Shown here: piece by piece, positions 9,448 through 19,700 of the stretch
Layout of the letters: every line of letters starts with the position of its first letter
Position numbering within the stretch: position 1 is the stretch's first letter
Source of the DNA: Mesostigma viride
Taxonomy: Eukaryota > Streptophyta > Mesostigmatophyceae > Mesostigmatales > Mesostigmataceae
Length of the DNA: 64,000 nucleotides
NCBI GenBank assembly: GCA_009746045.1
Contig: RPFO01000670.1
Location: forward strand, 1,569,476-1,633,475
Reading direction: 5' to 3'
The notes under the pieces: model-generated
Seen by the model: the letters and a program-made list of their open reading frames with translations, nothing else
What the model was told of the DNA's origin: nothing
The model's database searches: none
Program-made: the position numbers and the translations under genes

Positions 9448-10279
9448 GTAAGCGCCAGCGTGCTGGTGAAGGAGACTCGAGGCCTGTCGTTGGAAACGCC
9501 GGCGGGCGTATCTGTGACGAGGAGGGGGATCGCCAGCGGGAGGGAGGCTCGCGGCCTGTTACTGGAAACGCCGGCGGGCGTATCTGTGATGAGGAGGGGG
9601 ATCGCCAGCAGGAAGGAGGCTCGCGGCCTGTTACTGGAAACGCCGGCGGGCGTATCTGTGATGAGGAGGGGGATCGCCAGCAGGAAGGAGGCTCGCAGCC
9701 TGTTACTGGTAACGCCGGCGGGCGTATCTGTGATGAGGATGGGGATCGCCAGCAGGAAGCAGGCTCGCGGCCTGTTACTGGTAGCGCCGGCGGGCGTTCC
9801 CGATTTACGGGAGGCGGTCGTGTCCGACAGATGGGAATGAGGCCTCGTCAGGATTCATGGGGACCCCCGGTTGAGGGGACCCCCGCCCTCGCCTCGGTTT
9901 CTTTGGGTCTGGGTGACGATCCCGTACCGTCGTCAGGAAGGACGGTTGTGATGACTTTGCCCCCCCCTCGACGGGGATGGAGCAATGCCCGAACACGATA
10001 CTGCTGAATGAGGATGACGATCCGGAGCCGTCGGCTGACACGGATTTTGTTGCGAGCACCCCACTGCAGAAGAGGGTATTGGAGGCTCGTAACGTGGAGG
10101 GTCCGCCGAAAGTCTCAGGTGGAGGGCCGGCGTTTGCCGGATTGATGCGCCCGACTGAGGTGGTCGATGTTGAGGCGCCGCCAGGGACATCGGCCGCATT
10201 GACGGATATCTTCGATCGACCAAGGATGCCCTTCCACGCTCCAACGGTACATTCGGCCGGTAAATTTCATTTTCAATAA
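9448..10279 (+). CDS. Possible exon(s) or intron with open frame, unknown product
   Basis: The minisatellite frame and the following 450 bp stay open in changing registers (RFTGGGRVRQMGMRPRQ...; later TPLQKRVLEARNVEGPPKVS and TSAALTDIFDRPRMPFHAP). The last frame ends at a TAA next to AATAAACGAG near 10275. GTAAGC at 9448 would instead make this an intron ending at 10400. Both readings are possible, and I cannot decide from sequence alone. Confidence 0.3.
9471..9805 (+). repeat. 72-bp minisatellite, about 4.6 units, with antisense stem-loop copies
   Basis: Units start at 9471, 9543, 9615, 9687 and 9759 and are over 90 percent alike by eye. The period is a multiple of three, so one frame stays open and repeats ARGLLLETPAGVSVMRRGIAS. 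Each unit contains, on the minus strand, the same stem-loop and TTTC flank as the first 7.6 kb (for example 9496-9509 and 9568-9581). On either strand the stem ACGCC, GGCG, GGCGT pairs fully in units 1-4. Confidence 0.8.
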
Positions 10280-10400
10280 ACGAGTTTAATAAGTACCTTA
10301 ATATATTTCTACATAAGTTTTTTTGCATCAGTCCATGGCTTCATTGATTTCTCACACGACCCTTCCGTATTCATGTTAATTGGCATGTGCTTACGTGCAG

Positions 10401-11094
10401 GGAAAGGCGAAGAAGAAACTCCAGTTCGGTTTCCCCGTGGATCCGCGTCTGGGACTGTGTCCGGAGAGGCCGGCCGTGTTGTTGGCCAGGCCGCGGTCGG
10501 CGAACCAGTTGCACAACCGGGGGCGGGAGGGGACGAGCTCCCACCCAACGCACCAGCCACGCACCAGCCTTACCGTGCGGTCAGCCAGAAAAAACGTACG
10601 AAGAGTTGATGGCAGAGGCGGCGGCTGCGCAGGGGCAGAAGGCAAAACGTCGGGGAGGGGGCAGGCGAGGGGCGGGGCAGGAGACGGAGGGTGCCGACGA
10701 ACCTGCACAGCCGCAGAAGGGTGGTGGTCAGGGCAGAGATGCGACGGCCGAAAACCGAATCAGGGACGTTCGGCCGGACGTCCGGATGCGCTTTATGGAT
10801 GGCGCGAAACTGAGTCGCGGAGGTTGGAGTTCGAAATGGGTAGACGACGTGTGCATAAACTGGCAGCACAAGTACCCCAAGAAGGAAGATTTTCTGCTCT
10901 TTGGCACCCTCCTGGGCCGCGAGAAGAAGAAGGTGGTGATCAGATGGTTTGATGAAGGGCACGACCTCGGTTGGAGTAATGAGAGCGAGGAAAAGTTTCG
11001 TTTCCCTCTGAAGTTCGCTAGCGAACATGTTACTCTCCTGAAGGAAGGCGCCAGCTGGGACAACATTCCTTCACATCGACCTGGCAAGCGATGA
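10401..11094 (+). CDS. Terminal exon of hypothetical gene
   Basis: It follows CTTACGTGCAG at 10391-10400. The first part reads GKGEEETPVRFPRGSASG and is Gly/Ala/Pro-rich. After one register change comes KTYEELMAEAAAAQGQKAKRR and a well-behaved globular C-terminus containing GGWSSKWVDDVCINWQHKYP, DFLLFGTLLGREKKKVVIRW and LGWSNESEEKFRFPLKF. It ends at TGA 11092-11094. The Trp-rich end looks like a folded domain, but I do not recognise it. This is the last frame of the plus-strand array. Confidence 0.45.
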
Positions 11095-11700
11095 TGGGCG
11101 AGGACTTTGCACGAAATCGCGTTTTGCACGTTTGCCCACCGCAACGTGGAGAAATGCAGATGTACATAGTAGTTGGATCAGTGACAGTGACTTTGGGCAG
11201 TTTAGTAGCTGGGGTGACGTGTCCAATGTATATATGGTGGGGCGCGTCCAAGGGGGTCCACGCTGATTGAGCACTTGCATGTGTTCTTTAAACATATTCG
11301 GACATGTATGAAATGAATAAATTGTTTGGACGATTGCAAATTGATTGATTGAAGAATAAGATACCATTATTAATTGAAAAATGTAAAACCTCATTGTGAA
11401 TTTGTACTTCAAACTTTCACATGCATGCCCCAAATTGTGCATTTGTGCAGGTTTTAATTATGAGAAGTAGCATTTCTCTACAAATATTGAGAAATTTAGG
11501 GGCACTTGGGGTTGTTGGCCATGTTCATTCATGATAAAATGGACTTTTTATGCTGTAAAATCATATTCCACTAGTCCAAAACGCTGCTTTCATGACGTCA
11601 AAAGTACCAGCAATGGCCCTAGGTTGGAGCAGTAGATGTTGGGGACGCCCTAGTATCGTTCACAGCTAGGCCTGAGTCAAGTGTGCACAGCACGAGGCCA
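11095..11700. other. Non-coding stretch
   Basis: AT-rich, with short frames only. TGTAAAATC near 11550 resembles the green-algal polyadenylation motif TGTAA but is not tied to a gene. I see nothing else. Confidence 0.5.
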
Positions 11701-11731
11701 TCAAACAACCATTACATCCTCCTCGCTGCTA

Positions 11732-12208
11732 TCAACAGGCACTACTGGCACAGTTTTGTCCGAGCTTGGCCCTGCCCCTGCGCGCTGCGCGCGCCTGTCC
11801 ACTGGCTGTACTCCTGTCTCTGCCTTTTCGCTGCCATGGCTTTCTCTTGCCCTTCTTCTTCCCCTTCTTCCCTGGCTCAGAGCTGCCGTCATCATCGGCC
11901 TTGCTCATTTCTGTCTGGGCCCCCTCCTCGCCAGATTCCTCCTCGCCAGATTCCTCCTCGCCAGAGTTTGAGGCGCTGTCAGATAATGCTGACTGGCCGC
12001 CATCTTCCTCTTCCTGCGCATTAGACCCATCCTCTTCCTCACGCTCTACTCTCTTGCGTTTGTCGCGACCCTGCCTGCCCTCCTTTTCATCTAAACTGCG
12101 GCCTAGGTCGACGATATTTTCCGTTTCTACAATTTCTCCAGCTTGCTTCTTAAACAGAGCATCTAAGGTGCTAGTCTTGAAACCTGCCAACCCGTTTTTC
12201 TTCGACAT
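11732..12208 (-). CDS. Charged low-complexity hypothetical protein, 158 codons
   Basis: The ATG is at 12208. Residues 1-45 (MSKKNGLAGFKTSTLDALFK...) look globular or helical. Residues 45-100 are Glu/Asp/Ser-rich, with GEEESGEEESGEE repeats, and the rest is Lys/Gly/Arg-rich (GKKGKKKGKRKPWQRKG), as in nuclear or nucleolar proteins. An overlapping minus frame ending near 11701 gives SSDKTVPVVPVDSSEEDVMVV, which resembles a SUMO-interacting motif. The true C-terminus may lie there through a small intron or frameshift. No homologue recognised. Confidence 0.4.
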   Translation of the reverse strand: MSKKNGLAGFKTSTLDALFKKQAGEIVETENIVDLGRSLDEKEGRQGRDKRKRVEREEEDGSNAQEEEDGGQSALSDSASNSGEEESGEEESGEEGAQTEMSKADDDGSSEPGKKGKKKGKRKPWQRKGRDRSTASGQARAARRGRAKLGQNCASSAC

Positions 12209-12565
12209 TCTCTAGCTCATGCAACACTACCTAAACATCGCCGCCGCCATTATCGAAACAATTTCGCATGCAATATTTTATCGCACATGAAGTCGCCAGA
12301 CGGCCTGAGGTCGTCACGTAATGAATACCATGATTGCCCACCAAACACCAGGGTGATTACAGGTAATAATTTTTTCATGCCCTGGTCGGCTCAAGTCCTG
12401 CCTTGCTCGTCTTCAGTTTTGGTACCCGAGCATTGTCCTGAACCGTACTGACGTACTGTCTTTCCAAACCAACTCCAACTGCAGCGTACCTAGGATTCAG
12501 ATGGTACGGGCTGACGGCCTGACGCCGCGCCGCTGGACCTTAGGTCTGGCCTTCAGGACTTGCGT
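12209..12565. other. Spacer without a supported gene
   Basis: No open frame of note on either strand and no repeat that recurs elsewhere in the window. Confidence 0.4.
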
Positions 12566-12733
12566 GGTTGACGAATACCCTAAACATTTCGTCAAACCGG
12601 TTGACGAACTTCGGAACATATTCGTCAATTGGTTGACGAATCGCCGAGTTGGTTGACGAATGTGGTTGACGAATTGCCCAAAATGGTTGACTATTTTACT
12701 ACTATTTTCAAAATTCGTCAACCGGTTGACGAA
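12566..12733. repeat. Cluster of GGTTGACGAA half-sites with palindromes
   Basis: GGTTGACGAA occurs at 12566-12575, 12651-12660 and 12664-12673, and as half of inverted pairs at 12588-12608 (one extra base in the centre), 12621-12640 (near-perfect) and 12714-12733, a perfect 20-bp palindrome TTCGTCAACCGGTTGACGAA. A partial site lies at about 12694. This is at least nine half-sites in 168 bp. Confidence 0.85.
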
Positions 12734-12756
12734 ATAGTCCCGTTAGCAGAAGCACT

Positions 12757-12965
12757 GGGCCGCCGGTCCCTGAGGGCAAGCCCCTCCCCCCCCCCCCCAG
12801 GAGGAAGGGGCACTTGGCTGACGAGAGTAGTTAGGGTTTTCTAGATTAGCTTAGAGTTAGCTTAGTTCGGCCGTGACGTGGCTTCGCCCACCTCCACCCA
12901 TCCAGCAAGGAATATGTGCTACATGATCTCCCAACGAAGTCATGTTATAATTTAATTTTTTTTTA
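12757..12965 (+). mobile_element. LINE family 1, 3'-end fragment
   Basis: GCAAGCCCCTCCCCCC, then TTAGGGTTTTCTAGATTAG and the stem-loop tail GTGCTACATGATCTCCCAACG ending in ATGTTATAATTTAATTTTTT. It matches the end of the LINE at 13529-14905. It contains a C14 run near 12787, so only the last few C-terminal codons and the 3' UTR are present. Confidence 0.8.
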
Positions 12966-13023
12966 TTTAATATGCGCCCCTTCTCAGGGATATGTGCTAC
13001 ATAAGCTCCCAACGCCATACTCA
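12966..13023 (+). mobile_element. Fragment of the ORF1-only element tail
   Basis: ATGCGCCCCTTCTCAGGGATATGTGCTACATA followed by GCTCCCAACG matches the last 60 bp of the tail at 25690-26145, joined directly to the ORF1 start. Confidence 0.6.
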
Positions 13024-13034
13024 AGAACTTCGAC

Positions 13035-13442
13035 ATGGAAGAAGGTGAGAATTCCGAGAAGCTTGCACGCGCGTTTGAGAGCAAAATCCTTGCACGCATG
13101 GGCCTCGTTGGTGAGATTAAGCTGACCGCCCGCCGCCCCCCCCGCGCGCGGGGTAAGGCAGGGGCGCCTCCGCTTCTTCTCATCTTTGAGAGCCCAGCGG
13201 ACAAGATTTCGTTTCTCAGACGCCGCAAGAGGCTCTCGGAGACTCACTTCACCGTGGACGACGACTTGACCCTGGCACAGCAACAACGGCGACGGGAGCT
13301 ATGGCCGACCTACCTCCAGCTCCGGCAGACCAAGGCGGGCCAGCCGGTGTACTGGAAGGGGGCGGCCATCTACGTCGGCCACAAGCCCTGGCAAGCGACC
13401 CCCTCGACCACCGCGGCCCCAGCAGCTCCAGCCCCAGCCTAG
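13035..13442 (+). CDS. LINE ORF1 protein C-terminal half, 135 codons
   Basis: The open frame starts at ATG 13035 and stops at TAG. It shows the layout of LINE ORF1 RNA-binding proteins: a region resembling an RRM (ARPPRARGKAGAPPLLLIFE, SPADKISFLRRRKRL) followed by a C-terminal domain with DDLTLAQQQRRRELWPTYLQ and KAGQPVYWKGAAIYVGHKPW. ORF1p binds LINE RNA as a chaperone. The coiled coil expected upstream is absent, so this is a 5'-truncated copy. Related copies lie at 25616, 27831-28700, 40930-41620, 42110-43589 and 44045-44600. After the stop come 110 bp of the ORF1-element 3' UTR, then an RT fragment. Confidence 0.75.
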   Translation: MEEGENSEKLARAFESKILARMGLVGEIKLTARRPPRARGKAGAPPLLLIFESPADKISFLRRRKRLSETHFTVDDDLTLAQQQRRRELWPTYLQLRQTKAGQPVYWKGAAIYVGHKPWQATPSTTAAPAAPAPA

Positions 13443-13528
13443 GGGAATACAGCAGCAGTAGTGTAGAATAGTTAGACCATGGCCTTGTACATGCCCGCCT
13501 ACTACAGGCACTATACCAGCTTAGCCCT

Positions 13529-14776
13529 AGCCTTTAAATTAGTCATGTACATGTGTGCCTTTGACACGGTTCTCTGGGAGGCTCTTTGGGCCATCCTAGC
13601 TCTGGATCGGGTACCACCTGCGTTCATTGCTGCCATTCGCCGACTGTATGAGGGCTCACAGGCAGTAGTGCGGACTGCGGAGGGCACCACTCCACCATTC
13701 CCCCTTCACCACGGGGTGTGGCAACTTAGGTTGTGTCCTGTCCCCATACCTGTTCATTATTGTCGTGGATCACGTCATGCGCAGGGCACGTGCGCGCTCA
13801 GTACTGCTCGAGGTGGAGCTGGGGTTCGAGCCAGGCTTGGACATCCTTAACGTGAAAGAGCACGGCGGGGTTAGACCTGGTTACCGCCTTGCCGGTCGAC
13901 CTGATTTATGCGGATGATACCACCCTAATCGAGAGCCCCGAGCACATTCAGACCTGGCTGGACTGCCTGGGCCTGGAGGCGCGGGCGGTGGGGTTGGAGA
14001 TTAGTGTCAAAACCGAGGCGATGGTGATTGGGGCCTCCAGTAAACCACCGAGCTGCCGCGCCTGCTCGACGGGACGGAGGTCCCGTTCCGCGACCGCTTC
14101 AAGCTGTTGGGGAGCTGGCTTCCTGACACCGCCGACGATGTGGACACCCGCATCGGCCTTGCCTGGGCCAAGCTCCGTTCGCTCACACCCTACTGGTGCT
14201 CGAAGGGCCTGAGCGGGCACCGCAAGCGCATGCTCTTCAAGGTCCTCGTCGATCCTCACGGTGCTCACGTATGGCGCCGAGGCGTGGACCCTCCCACCCA
14301 AACTGGCAGCCAGGCTAGACGGCACAGTTTACAGGATGCTCCGACAGGTCCTTAACGTAGGGTTTTCCGAGCGTCCGTCATCAGAGTCTTTGTATCATGG
14401 CATGCCTCGTGTTTCGGATGAGATTAGGCAGCGTAGGATAGCATTTGTAGGACACCTTGCTCGCACCAGCCAGGTCGACACCACCCTCGGTCTGGCCGGC
14501 CCCCAGCGGCTTGGCCAGCCAGGGCGGCACATTCTGACCTGGCCTGGCCCCGAGGACATTCCCAAAAGGTTAGGGAAACCTGTCACGAACTACGTTCAGA
14601 TGTTGCTGGACGACCTAGTGGTCCCAGCCCAGTTTGAGCACCGCATCCACTCTCTCTCCCGTCTTTGGACTGCCATGCAGGACAAGACGCGGTGGAAGAA
14701 GATTGTCAAGGCGCACACGCCGGACCCTGCGGGCAAGCCACCTCCCCCCAAGCGGCGGAGGCGTTTTGATGAGTAG
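13529..14776 (+). pseudogene. LINE family 1 (RTE-like) reverse transcriptase, 3' part, frameshifted
   Basis: The frames together show RT motif A (FDTVLWEALWAILAL), the thumb-side GTTPPFPLHHGVWQ, motif C LIYADDTTLIES, LGSWLPDTADDVDTRIG and the post-RT region LTYGAEAWTL, RMLRQVLNVGF, IAFVGHLARTSQ. These match the RTE-like LINE layout. The C-terminus is KPPPPKRRRRFDE. There are at least three frameshifts (near 13720, 13860-13890 and 14040-14110), and the endonuclease and N-terminal RT are missing. The join at about 13555 to ORF1-element sequence marks a deletion or a second insertion. The C-terminal frame from 14261 is open for 171 codons. Confidence 0.85.
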
Positions 14777-14905
14777 CGTAGTTAGGATTTTCTAGATAGA
14801 GTAGGATAGTTCGATCACGCGGCTTCCTCCACCCCATCCATCATGGAATATACATGACCTCCCCACGGAGGCATGTTATAATTTAATTTAATTTAATTTA
14901 ATGTG
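14777..14905 (+). mobile_element. LINE family 1 3' UTR with stem-loop and TTAAT tail
   Basis: AGTTAGGATTTTCTAGATAG, then the stem CCTCC, loop CCAC, GGAGG (14855-14868), ATGTTATAA and four TTTAA repeats. RTE-clade LINEs commonly end in such short tandem repeats rather than poly(A). Confidence 0.8.
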
Positions 14906-15260
14906 TGCCTATGATGAGCCACCCTCCAGAGGACGCCTAGCTTTATTTAATTATTCAGTGCCCACGCAGGGAGTCCCTCCCTGCTGAGAAGCCATGCCCT
15001 AGCTCTTGTATCAAAGAGACAACCAGCGCAGGCCAGAAATCGGGAGAATCCGGACCATGGTAGCTCGAGCCTGCCGTTATCTTTTCCGCGTTTTCGAGTC
15101 GTTCAGGATGATGAAGATGAATGGTGATGGAAATGTACGTGTATCCTTGTGCATTGAAATTATGGCTGGCTTACGTGTGGAGCGACTAGATAGCCATGAT
15201 GATCTTCCCCCCACATGACATACTCCCCCTTAGCTGGGCATAGTGTGAAGATCATGAGGG
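14906..15260 (+). mobile_element. ORF1-only element 3' UTR fragment split by a dispersed repeat
   Basis: 14906-15014 and 15191-15260 match consecutive parts of the tail at 25805-25985 (TGTGCCTATGATGAGCCACC...AGCTCTTGTAT, then AGCCATGATGATCTTCCCCC). The interruption at about 15015-15190 includes GGACCATGGTAGCTCGAGCC and has a second copy at 22119-22230. Confidence 0.75.
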
Positions 15261-15593
15261 GGCAGGTGCCCCTGGTGCACCTAATTAATTAATTAATTAA
15301 AATCATAGCTCCGTGGGGAGCATATGTAACACATAGCCCTGAGAAAGGGGCATCTATGGGTTTGTAATACAATCAGGGCGACAACCTGCAGGTGTAGGAT
15401 GTACGACTATCACCTGCTCTGGGTGCACTAGGTGCACCTGCACCTCCATGATGGTTCATGCCTCCTAAACAAGCACAGGCACCCAGGGGGGGCTTGAGGA
15501 GAGGGTGCACCTAGATCAAGGGTAGCTTACATTCCCACCCTTGCATGAAGTAGCCTAGAATGTCTTAAAAGCCATATGCCCCTTCTCAGTGAA
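15261..15593. mobile_element. Patchwork of ORF1-only element tails
   Basis: 15284-15470 is a minus-strand tail end: (TTAA)n, GCTCC, GTGG, GGAGC stem, then GGGTGCACTAGGTGCACC. 15490-15592 is plus-strand tail (GGGTGCACCTAGATCAAGGG, CCATATGCCCCTTCTCAG). The two are head to head. Confidence 0.65.
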
Positions 15594-15919
15594 TTAAATT
15601 AAATTACATTATAACATGCCTCCGTTGGGAGATCATGTAGCACATATTCCTTAATGGATGGGTGGGATGGAAGGAGCCGCGTAATCGAACTAACCTAACT
15701 CTGATCTAGCTAATCTAGAAAAATCCTAACTACCCTACTCATCAAAACGCCTCCTCCGCTTGGGGGGAGGTGGTTTGCCCACAGGGTCGGGCGTGTGAGC
15801 CTTGACAATCCTCTTCCACCGCGTCTTGTTCTGCATGGCAGTCCAGCTAGAAGGGAGAGAGAGTGGATGCGGTATTCAAACTGGGCTGGGACCAGTAGGT
15901 CATCCAGCAACATCTGCAC
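15594..15919 (-). mobile_element. LINE family 1, 3'-end copy, reverse orientation
   Basis: Reading the minus strand, MQMLLDDLLVPAQFEYRIHSL is followed by a shifted KAHTPDP-type C-terminus, TAGGATTTTTCTAGATTAGC and the stem-loop tail ending in ATGTTATAATGTAATTTAATT. It is a second copy of the end at 14590-14905, in opposite orientation 700 bp away. Confidence 0.8.
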
Positions 15920-15985
15920 GTCGTCTCAGGGATATGTGCTACATTTACTCCCAACGGAGTGATGTTCTTAATTAATTAATTGCAA
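15920..15985 (+). mobile_element. ORF1-only element tail end
   Basis: CTCAGGGATATGTGCTACAT, then the stem ACTCC, loop CAAC, GGAGT, ATGTT and a (TTAA)n tail. Confidence 0.7.
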
Positions 15986-16752
15986 AAAAGCCACAACCTG
16001 CGTGGAAGAGCAAAATGCAGGAACAATGAGGATGATCCTGAAAACAATGTTGAGGAAATGCGGAGATTAAATGCCGGCGGCTGATCACATTTCCGATGGA
16101 ACTGTGGTTTTCGCCGAGATGAGGCGATGAAGCTGACTGGCTCTATGGTGTCGTGTGTGACCGTCAGTGCCGGTTCTCGTGCTCACTCCCCGGACTAGCC
16201 CGACAAAATGTGAGCTTAATCCCCCACGGCTGAAAATCTCTTGCCTGTCATGCATGAGTGTGTAGGTTATCGCTCAGTCACTAATGTTCATCAAGTCCGA
16301 CCTAGTAGCAAAAGATTGACATCAGTATGCCTGGTTGCCTCATTGATATGCGCCTGCTTGTTGCTACCTGATTTGAATGTTGACCAGCCATTTTTTTGCC
16401 CCACTGCATCAAAAACAAATCTAGACCTGAACAACTTATTGTGCAAAACGTATGACGAACGGGCTCCACAATACACCATCAAAATGCACTACAAATGAAA
16501 CTGTAATCAGACGATTGTTCCTTTGGCAAATCATACAGCAGTCAATCACTAAATGTATATCGTTGCCTCACTTGAAACCACAGAGACCATGTTCCACATG
16601 CAAAGGGCACATTACAATTTGACTTGAATGTTCATCAATTAAAATATCGAGGAAATGAAAACGTTTAGGCAGACATGTGTCAACCCTTAAATAGATGGAT
16701 CACCGAATGCGTGAAGCCACGGGGCGCTTTGGTACAAGTGTGGTGAAAATGT
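15986..16752. other. Spacer downstream of eEF3
   Basis: No supported gene. On the minus strand TGTAA occurs about 140 nt past the eEF3 stop (near 16612). It is a candidate polyadenylation motif if this is a green alga; weak evidence. Confidence 0.35.
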
Positions 16753-19700
16753 TTAGTCATCCTCCTCGGAGTCAGACAGGGGCAGGCCATTCGCCTTGGC
16801 GAACGCGCGCCTCTTCTCGCGCGCCTTCTTCTCCTTGTTGGACAGCTTCTTGGTGCTCTTCTGCTTCACCTCCACCTTGTTGCCCATCGCGTCCGTCAGC
16901 TCCTCGATCTGCTTGAACTCCACCTTCTCCACCTGCTTGGACATCCAGGCGACGTCACCCTTGCAGTTGAGCAGGCCGTTCTCCAGCACCCACGTCTCGG
17001 GGCACAGCTGCGAGCAGAAGTCGTTGTTGTGCGTGATCATGACCACACCGCCGCCGAACTCACGGATGGCACCCGAGAGGGCACCCAGGGCATCCCTGTC
17101 CAGGTAGTTGGTTGGCTCATCCAGGATGAGGATGTGTGGCTGCATCCACATGGCGGCCGCCAGCACCACCTTGACCTTCTGACCACCGGACAGCGCGGCG
17201 ATGCGGTGGTGCGTGGCATACTCCTTCTCCAGCCCGACGTCCTCCAAATGCTTCTCCACGTTGGCCTTGGTGAGCGCACGGCCGAAACCGAACTGGCCAG
17301 CCTCCACCTTGGCGTCAACGATCTTCATGTGCTTGGAGTAACCCCGCTCCTCGAGGTCGCTGGCCTTGACGAACAGGTTCTTGTCGTGGGGCAGGTTCTC
17401 GAACTGCACCTCGTACTCAAACTCGCCCTTCTTGCCCGACTCCTTGCGGCCACCCGCCAAGCGGAGAATGATGCGCTTCTCCTTCTTGAGGTTGCCCTTC
17501 TCGTCGTCATAGCTGATGATGAACTCCTTCTTGAGCGCCTTCTCCTCCTCCTCGCTGATCTTGAGGGTGACCTTGTCCAGGCCCTCCTTGTCCTGCCCGC
17601 CCGCGTAGCGCCACTGGATGTACTCGTTGGGCGTCTTGGTCAGGTGCTGCTCAATGTGGTGGAACGCATGCTGCGCCAGGTACGCCACACGGGTGTTGGG
17701 GAACTTCCACACCTCACCCGACGAGGGCTCCAGCTGGCCCGTGAGCAGCTTGATCATCGTCGACTTGCCCGCACCGTTGACACCCACGCACGCCACACGC
17801 GAGCTCAGCGAAACCGCGACAGTGATGTTGGAGATGGTCGGCTTGTCGTTGCCCGGGTAGGTGAACGTGACGTCTGTCATCTTCATGAGCACCTTCGACT
17901 TGTTCTTGACGCCCTCCAGGTAGCCCGGCTGGGGGAAGTTCATCGTGTACTTGGTCGGCTTGATCTCGAAGTAGCTCTTGGCAGATGGCACCTTGGCGAC
18001 GAACGCGGACAGGTTGCCCTTGTGCACGTGCAGCTTGAGGTTCTCAATCTGGAGGATGTGCGTGCAGCACTTGTCGAGCAGGCCCGAGTCGTGCGAGACC
18101 ATGATGCAGGTCACATTGGTGAGCGAGTTGAGGTAGTTCTGCACCCACGCGACGTTGATGACATCCAAGTGGTTAGTCGGCTCGTCCAGCAGCAGGATGT
18201 CCGCCTTCTGGATCATTGCGCGCGCCAGCGCCAGCTTCATGCGCCACCCTCCGGACAGCGTGGTCACACCGTTGTTCTGCATCTGAGGGGTGAAGCCAAC
18301 GGACTCCATGACACGTGCGACATCCTCCTTTGTCGCGCCGCAGGCCTTGATGGACTCATCCGCCAGAATGTAGTCGATGCAGCACAGGTGAGACATCTCG
18401 CCCTGAATATCAGCCTCGACGAACACAGTGTGCACCTCCGAGCGGGGGGGGAAGCCATCGACCTGCTCGTTGGAAATCGCACGCATGAGCGTGGTCTTGC
18501 CAGAGTCGTTGGGGCCCAGCAGACCGTAACGCTTGCCGCGCTTGAGGCGCAGCTCGGTGTTGTGGAGCAGGATCTTGGAACCGTAGGCAAGCGAGAACTT
18601 GCAGTTGCACAGGTCCTCGCCCTCCTCATCCTCCTCTTCCTTCGCGTTCACATCCACTGTGTTCACCTTGCACTTCTCCAGCAGGTCCACAGCCGCGACG
18701 GCCGCACTCTCCGGCTGGTCGCAGAAGACGTACAGGTAGGGGGTCAGGTGGGTCTTCCACTCGGCCTCCTCGAAGTTGCGGTCCTTGATGAGCGACCGGA
18801 TGACTGAGGACAGGTAGTGGATCGACTCCTCATTCTCAGGGGTGACCACACCGCCCACGCCCGCGATCATCTCCTGGATGGCCTTCTCAACACCCTTCTC
18901 GTTGGAAGTCTGCACCAGCAAGGCCTTCTCGACCTTCTCAGCGATGCGCGCCATGTGGTCATGAGCACGGCCAGCAACCGCACGGGCCTCAGGGTCAGAC
19001 ACCTCCTCCTTGCAACGCGCCAGGGCAGGCAGCAGGGTGCCTGTGAAGGGCGCGGCCTCGATGGCCTCCTCCACCAGCTTGGACATGTTCTCCACGATGA
19101 CCGCGCACTGGCGCTTGATGGCCACCGGGCGCAGGGCCAGACCGCGCAGCAGCAGCGGCACGATGATCGACAACGACGCCGAGTCCACAGTCTGCACGAA
19201 GGTCGTCGCAGCCAGAGCGTGGATGCACTCGGGCACCTCCTCAGGGTTGGTCATGGCCCCCATCAGCTTGGGCACGAAGGGCTCCAGATCCTTGTTGTCG
19301 ATGGCATCCAGCGCCTCCTTCATGACATCCTTGGCGGCCTGGGACACCTCAGGCTTGGTATCCCAGATCAGCTCCTGAACCACAGGGACGATCACCGGCA
19401 TGCACCGGGACAGCTGGGTCGGGTGCGTCGTGGCCATCTCCTTGAGCACCTTGAGCGCCGACGCCTTGGTCTGCCACTTTCCACCCCCGCAGGCCGCCTT
19501 CAGCAGAACATTGGTGGCGAAGGCAACGGCATGGGGGCAGATCAGGCCGCGCACAGCGTCAATCGCGGGCTCGGCCGCCTTCTGCACATCGCGCTGCTTG
19601 TCGGAAACCGCGTCCAGAAGAGCCGGCAGGGCGTCCTTCACCAGGTAGGGCTCGAATGGCTCGGGATCGGCGCAGTTGCAGAGGTGCACGATCTCTGTAA

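Noticed and set aside
5604-9805. CRISPR-like arrays in the 148-bp and 72-bp repeats
   Set aside because: The units are contiguous tandem repeats without unique spacers, in eukaryotic sequence.
622-11094. Sequencing error as the sole cause of the register changes
   Set aside because: Long frames elsewhere in the window are clean. Error in homopolymers could still contribute and cannot be excluded without reads.
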